NCBI GenBank assembly: GCA_002221725.1
Contig: NJFT01000057.1
Coordinates: forward strand, 124,001-188,000
DNA length: 64,000 bases
Direction of reading: 5' to 3'
Source of the DNA: Scedosporium boydii
Lineage: Eukaryota > Ascomycota > Sordariomycetes > Microascales > Microascaceae
Shown here: in pieces, positions 59,294 through 64,000 of the stretch
Layout: each line of letters starts with the position of its first letter
Numbering within the stretch: the first letter of the stretch is position 1
Notes under the pieces: generated by a model
Told to the model about the DNA's origin: nothing
What the model saw: only the letters and a program-made list of their open reading frames with translations
Database searches by the model: none
Made by a program: the position numbers and the translations under genes

Positions 59294-61059
59294 TCATAAA
59301 GCACCCCCTGCAAGTTTCACAAGCAACATAGCAATCCTCACTTTAATCCCCACCCTCCTCTCCGAAGTACACAAATCATCCCTCGTAGTAACCGTCGCAT
59401 GCTCAGCCAACCACTCCTTCTCCTCCGCCAACCTCCTCTTCAGATCCTCGTCCCTCGTGACAACCAACCCGCCGACCTCGAGATCCAGCGAATAGCTCCG
59501 CTTGGTATAATTCGAGCTTCCGACCAACGTCATCGAGGGGTTCGTCTCGCGCGGAAGAGACACCCAGAGTCCCTTGGCGTGGTACGTCCACGCGCCCGGT
59601 TCGCCGACGGTGCCGCGGCGCCATTCCAAGGCTTGAATGTCCGTGCGGCGCGAGGCGTGTACGGCGTCTAGGAAGCGGCGGAGGAAGACGGTGTATGCGC
59701 CAGGTAGGAGGCCTGATACGCCCGGGGATTTGTAGAAGCCATTCGCGTAGGGAGAGGCCGTGATGACGGTGTTTTGGCCGCCGGGGCTCGTGGAGAGGAG
59801 GAGTTTGGTGAGGGATGGCGCCGGGTTGAAGTAGCCCGCCGTGAAGGTCCAGGACGACGAGGCGTAGTCGGGTCGTGCGATGGTGCGGAGGATGTGTGTT
59901 ATGGCGGGGAGTTCGGTGGAGATGTCTGGGCGGAGGAGCTGCGACATTTGGGCGAGGATGTATATCCTTGTGTCTTCGATCTCGCCGACTAGGTTCTTCT
60001 CGGAGGCTGCGGGTGGTGGGTGGGTTGGTTTTATGAGAGGTTTTAGGACCGAGGTTGCGTGGCGCACAAAATCGGTGGGAGCACTCAACGGCGAGGGTCC
60101 ACCGTTTGAAGAGGGCCAGGTGAGCTTGAAGCCGGCGGGGTCTTCGCTCGAGGGAGCGACGAGGAAGCTAAAGGATGATACTCCTTCTTGGATGCGCCAG
60201 AAGTACTCTGTGACGTCTTTGGAACTGACTAGATGGTACCGATCTTGACGATTCGTAAAGTAGTCAGAAGATAGGTTGGCACTGAAGTTCCAAGTTAGCA
60301 ACGGGCTCAATCAAGTTAACAAGTAGACTCTAGGCAGCTTACCCAGATAATATAATCTCGTCATCCACGCCATACAGCTTCATGTGCTGCAGACCCCACC
60401 CCTCATTGATTCTCTTCGGGACGTGCTTCTTCCTCAACCCCGTCAAGTTTGGCGTATGGTACATGCGGATCTCAACCCGATGCGCCCCAAACTCCTCAAC
60501 TAGCGGGGCAAGAAGCGACGCGCAGGAAGCCTTCGGCGCCTCTCTTGTTCCCCTCAGCGCATCGGTAAGTATGCTCACGGTAAGCTTCGGGTTATTCCGC
60601 AGCGCTTCGGCGAGGGTGTCGATCTAGGAGCGTGTTAGCCTCCGCGCCCGCTTGATGATTGGAAAACGCTCGGTCAAGAGTGGGGAGAGAAGTAGGAAAA
60701 CAACTTACCAGCTCCTGCTCCGACTTCCCGATATACAAAGTCGACAAAAAAACCCTCCTCTCAGCGCCCCGAATCTTCTTCTTCAACGTCTCATAAAACT
60801 CCGTCGGCGTGCGCAATATCCTAATATCCGACCCTTTCACATCGAATGACGGCGCGAGCTTATCGAGTTCGGAGACGAACGGCGCTAGGGCTCCCGCGCC
60901 CGAAACATGGGGAGCCGGCGACGTCGCGGGCGAGGAGGTCGCAGAGTATCGACGGCATTGGAGAAAGGAAGACGAGGGCCGGTTTCCGAAGGCGATGCGC
61001 GGGCGGGAGAGAGGCGGGCGGCGGCGGGCAGTTAACCGGATGGCATTTCTGGCGAGCAT
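59294..61059 (-). CDS. PGS1: Phosphatidylglycerophosphate synthase (Pgs1), mitochondrial
   Basis: Three exons on the minus strand (60709-61059, 60343-60623, 59294-60281) give about 539 aa. An Arg-rich presequence (LTARRRPPLSRPR) is followed by the phospholipase D-like fold with two HKD motifs. The first is H-x-K with Asp in HMKLYGVDDEIILSG near residue 196, continued across the splice site into ANLSSDYF. The second is YHAKGLWV with VGSSNYTKRS near residue 445. Pgs1 makes phosphatidylglycerophosphate from CDP-diacylglycerol and glycerol-3-phosphate at the inner mitochondrial membrane, the committed step to cardiolipin. The gene is divergent from the NDUFA12 gene. Confidence 0.95.
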
Positions 61060-61383
61060 ATCCTCCTCTTATTACGTATAATATTCTATATAAAAATTAT
61101 ACAGAAATATTTTCATACGAAACGAACGGAACAAAAGAAAGGCGGAACTGAAGAGGCTAAAGATCGAGAAATCAAGCACTCTCGGCTTTCACGATCTCGG
61201 GTACTTTGTACCTTTTTTTCCTTCTTTCTTATTACCATGGCGAGCTCAATTATTGGCTGGCCTCGCCTGCTGAGTCATCACCCAATTGCAAGCATCACCA
61301 ATTCCCTCGCCCAAATCCAACATCAACTCCCGCTTCGAAGGCGACAACGACCTCACTGAGAAGGACAATCGGACGCCGCAACC
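61060..61383. promoter_or_regulatory. divergent promoter of PGS1 and NDUFA12-type gene
   Basis: A 324-bp gap between divergent starts of two inner-membrane protein genes, with a CCAAT box at 61282-61286. Confidence 0.5.
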
Positions 61384-62356
61384 ATGTCTACGATATCGAG
61401 AACGTTCAGGAACCTCCGAAAGATCGGAATCAAGGTACAAAGAACACCCCCGACTTCTCCTTCCCCGCCGCCCACGGCTTCAATCCCGACCACACTGGGG
61501 ATCATTCTGCGTGTTTCAATCTGCTGACGTCTTGGTTGAATAGGACTACTTTGTCCAAATGCTGGTATGTTTGCCGCCTAGACCCTAACCGATTCGATGA
61601 GCTAGAGCAATTGATGTTGACGGACTGTTTGCGACAATTAGTACATCGGTACGCCCACCCCGAACTCCTCCTATCCCCTCCGAAAGCCCGAAGCTCGATA
61701 ACCGAATCCGTACCTTCGGCGAGGGGAAAGAATTCCATAGACTAACAAACCTCTAGGTGATACCAAATGGGGTAGACTCGTAGGCACCGATCTTGCCGGC
61801 AACAAGTTCTTCGAGAACAACGAGGAACTTCCTCGTACGGACACCCACATTTCCCGAATCCGATTTGTCTTTCTTGCTTTTCCCCCGATCTAACGAATCG
61901 ACATAGTCCGAACTCGCTGGGTTGAATACGCCAAGCATGATTACGACGCGTACGTCCAAATGACCACCCCCTTCGTTTAAACCTCTCTGTGGAAGGACCT
62001 CCGAGTCTTCGGCCCTGATTGCACGCCGCTTGGATCTAACGCATTGTATAGTGCCCAGGTCGACCCCGGTTGGCACGCTTGGCTCGCCTACATGGTCGAT
62101 AAGCCTCCCACCGAGGATGCCCTCCTCCAAACCAAGGTCAAGACAGCTATCCCTAACTATACGGCCACAAGGGGTGCCTTTAAGACGTATAACACGTAAG
62201 TCCGACTCCTGGCCCCTTCCTTCCAGAAATCTTTTTTCTTCTAGGGGACCACTTTAAATCCGAGTTGCTATCTAGAGAGGGGTTTCTGATGAGTGAGCTT
62301 GTAGGACTACGCCCAAACTCTATGCCTGGGAGCCTAAGACGGCAGAGAGGCAATGA
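61384..62356 (+). CDS. NDUFA12: NADH:ubiquinone oxidoreductase subunit NDUFA12 (B17.2-type)
   Basis: Seven exons (61384-61434, 61544-61564, 61642-61648, 61757-61834, 61907-61949, 62052-62195, 62305-62356) join in phase to 131 aa. The product reads MSTISRTFRNLRKIGIK, then DYFVQML, YIGDTKWGRLVGTD, FFENNEELPLRTRWVEYA, DYDAAQVDPGWHAWLAYMVDKPP and a tail ending YAWEPKTAERQ. This is the NDUFA12 family, a matrix-arm accessory subunit of complex I, at its usual fungal length. Exon 3 is only 7 nt (TACATCG): it supplies Tyr-Ile and the first base of a Gly codon, and without it the invariant YIGD is lost. All introns are GT-AG, 72-109 nt. Confidence 0.93.
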
Positions 62357-62894
62357 AGCCAGGCTGAGGGGCTAAGTGTGAGAAGAAAACTGAGCATGTG
62401 CGTGTAAATATGGGCAGGAAGATAATAGACCTTTAACTGCGAAAGCAAACCCCGGCACGAAGAGTTCTCAGTTGTCCTTCTCCATTTCCCAAATTTGGGT
62501 TGGCCGCGAGTTGTATTGTTGCCCCGGCTTTGAAGATGAGAAATAAGTGATACACAAGGCATTATCTATCAACGTCAACGCCATACTAAGCCGACCGCAT
62601 ACTTGTACAACAGACTTTAGAAATGCCTCAACTTAAAATTGAACTCGAAACAGAAACTATGGATATTGCCTCTTAGACAAAGAAACACGGTAGACGTAGA
62701 ACGACAATCAAGAGATCAAAAAAAAAAAAAAAAGGAGAGAGAGAAAAACAGAAAGTGGTAAAAACATAAGTATGAACGATGAGCAAGAAGATGAAATGTC
62801 CAAATCACAGGCTTCTGATGCAATATGCTAGCAGCGCAATTGCAGCAAACACCCAATCCGATGGCAACCAGTTTATAGACCTAAGCTTTATATT
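62357..62894. other. short intergenic with poly-A tract
   Basis: Convergent 3' regions of the NDUFA12-type gene and NNT. A run of 16 A residues is at 62718-62733. No gene recognised. Confidence 0.5.
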
Positions 62895-64000
62895 CTAGAT
62901 TCCACAGCCGATTTGATCGCTGAGACCCAAGACTGTCAGCACACATCCAGGGTACGACAGGGGAGGAGAGTGAGGTGAGGGAGATGGACACTTACCGTCA
63001 CAAGAGACTCTAGCATCGCCAAATAGCATTCTAGTTCCGGGCATATAGAACATCGGGTTCGGGACATCCGCTATAAACGTATCAGTAACCATCATGTAAG
63101 TGAAACAAGTCAAGGGTCATCCTCCTTACCATATCCGCTCGCCAGACTTCGCTTCATGACAATCACCTGCTTGCTCTTCCAAGCGTGCAGCACAGGCATT
63201 CCGGCAATCGGGCTACCAGGCTCCAAAGCAATGGGGTTGACGGTATCGTTGGCGCCGATGACCAAGGTGACATCCGTGTCGCCGAAATCGTCGTTGATCT
63301 CGTCCATCTCCAGCACAATATCATACGGGACACTCGCCTCGGCCAGCAGAACGTTGCACTGGCCGGGCATCCTACCGGCGACAGGATGGATAGCAAAGCG
63401 GACATTGATGCCCTTCGATCGAAGCATTCGGGTGATGTCGCTGATGGCGTACTGGGCTTTGGCAACAGCCATACCGTATCCGACCACGATAATCACATTT
63501 TCTGCATTAAGTAATGCCTCGGCTGTGTCTTCGACATTCGTCTGCACCGCCGTGCCTTCAACCTTGAACTCGCCCGACCCTGTTGGCGCAGATATACCTC
63601 CGAATAGGACGTTTGTGAGCGAGCGATTCATCGCCACGCACATCTACACATGTTAGTTTCCCGCTTCTTGAACTCCATAGCGCGTAGAGGAGATTGGGAC
63701 GAAATTAACGTACAATGTACGATAGAATGGAACCAGACACGCCTATCAGGGCTCCCACTGTTGTCAACAGCGGGTTGTCTAACATGAATCCTTCTGCCAC
63801 CAGTGCAAAACCACTGTATGCGTTCAGGACAGTAATAACGACAGCTGCAAGAGAGCAAGAGAGATGTGAGCGGATACAGTCATAAGATGAAGAATAGAAA
63901 TTTGGGGTTTCGGGGGGCTCGGAAGAATTCTTACGCATATCAGCACCGCCTATGGCGGCAGTTGTTGTGAATCCCTTAAGGAATGACAGAACGGTGTTGG
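62895..64000 (-). CDS. NNT: NAD(P)+ transhydrogenase (NNT), C-terminal part, cut by window end
   Basis: Five exons are visible on the minus strand (63935 to beyond 64000, 63714-63844, 63130-63643, 62996-63070, 62895-62932). The 5' part lies outside the window. The translated part covers the last membrane helices ([36 protein letters not shown]) and the NADP(H)-binding domain III. Hallmarks are [51 protein letters not shown] and [16 protein letters not shown]. The enzyme couples proton import across the inner mitochondrial membrane to NADPH formation. The last 12 residues after GDARVSCD do not look conserved, so the terminal exon is the least certain part. Confidence 0.94.

Overview
The window is nuclear DNA of a filamentous ascomycete (Pezizomycotina, most likely a sordariomycete). 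The evidence is genes split by short GT-AG introns of about 50-110 nt with CTAAC-like branch sites, a HET (heterokaryon incompatibility) gene, a fungal RhoGAP protein, a Vac8 armadillo protein, a P4-ATPase of the Dnf3 subfamily and a tRNA-Val(CAC) with a short intron. No virus, plasmid, CRISPR array or intact transposon was recognised. Exon coordinates were worked out by hand from splice signals and reading phase, so each should be read as plus or minus a few bases.

Layout. 0-13 kb: a 3.2 kb gene-poor flank, the Dnf3-type lipid flippase (+), a PAQR/hemolysin III membrane protein (+) and an M50B-type membrane protein (-). 13-25 kb: tRNA-Val (-), the cullin regulator CAND1 (-), a COMPASS Shg1-domain protein with a very long RS/RD tail (-), a small membrane protein resembling a complex I subunit (+) and eIF2B delta (-). 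25-31 kb: mitochondrial IF-3 (-) divergent from the inner-membrane protease Imp1 (+), then Vac8 (-). 31-45.6 kb: a 3.3 kb gene-free stretch, the AMPK gamma subunit Snf4 (+), a RhoGAP protein (+), an acidic hypothetical frame (-), RPA14/Rfa3 (-), porphobilinogen deaminase Hem3 (+) and Alb1 (-). 45.6-53.7 kb: an accessory-looking segment holding only a broken HET gene. 53.7-64 kb: an ATF/CREB-type bZIP factor (+), then five consecutive mitochondrial-protein genes: uL4m (-), mL38 (+), Pgs1 (-), the NDUFA12 complex I subunit (+) and nicotinamide nucleotide transhydrogenase (-, cut by the window end).

Most genes are conserved housekeeping genes. Mitochondrial functions dominate, and three pairs of them are divergently transcribed from 320-450 bp shared promoters. 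Vac8 (vacuole), Snf4 (energy sensing), RhoGAP (polarity), CAND1 (ubiquitin ligase exchange) and Shg1 (H3K4 methylation) are unrelated neighbours.

The most notable observations are: a HET gene broken by a nonsense codon at its conserved WxxQE glutamine and by a lost 3' splice site; a 7-nt microexon in the NDUFA12 gene; a consensus GC-AG intron in snf4; an in-frame TAG in the RhoGAP gene that is the end of an intron; a 302-codon open frame directly downstream of, and in phase with, the rfa3 stop; and two strongly over-represented short palindromic motifs (GTAC-TTC-GTAC and ATCAATTGAT) scattered through the non-coding DNA. I found no clearly new multi-gene system.
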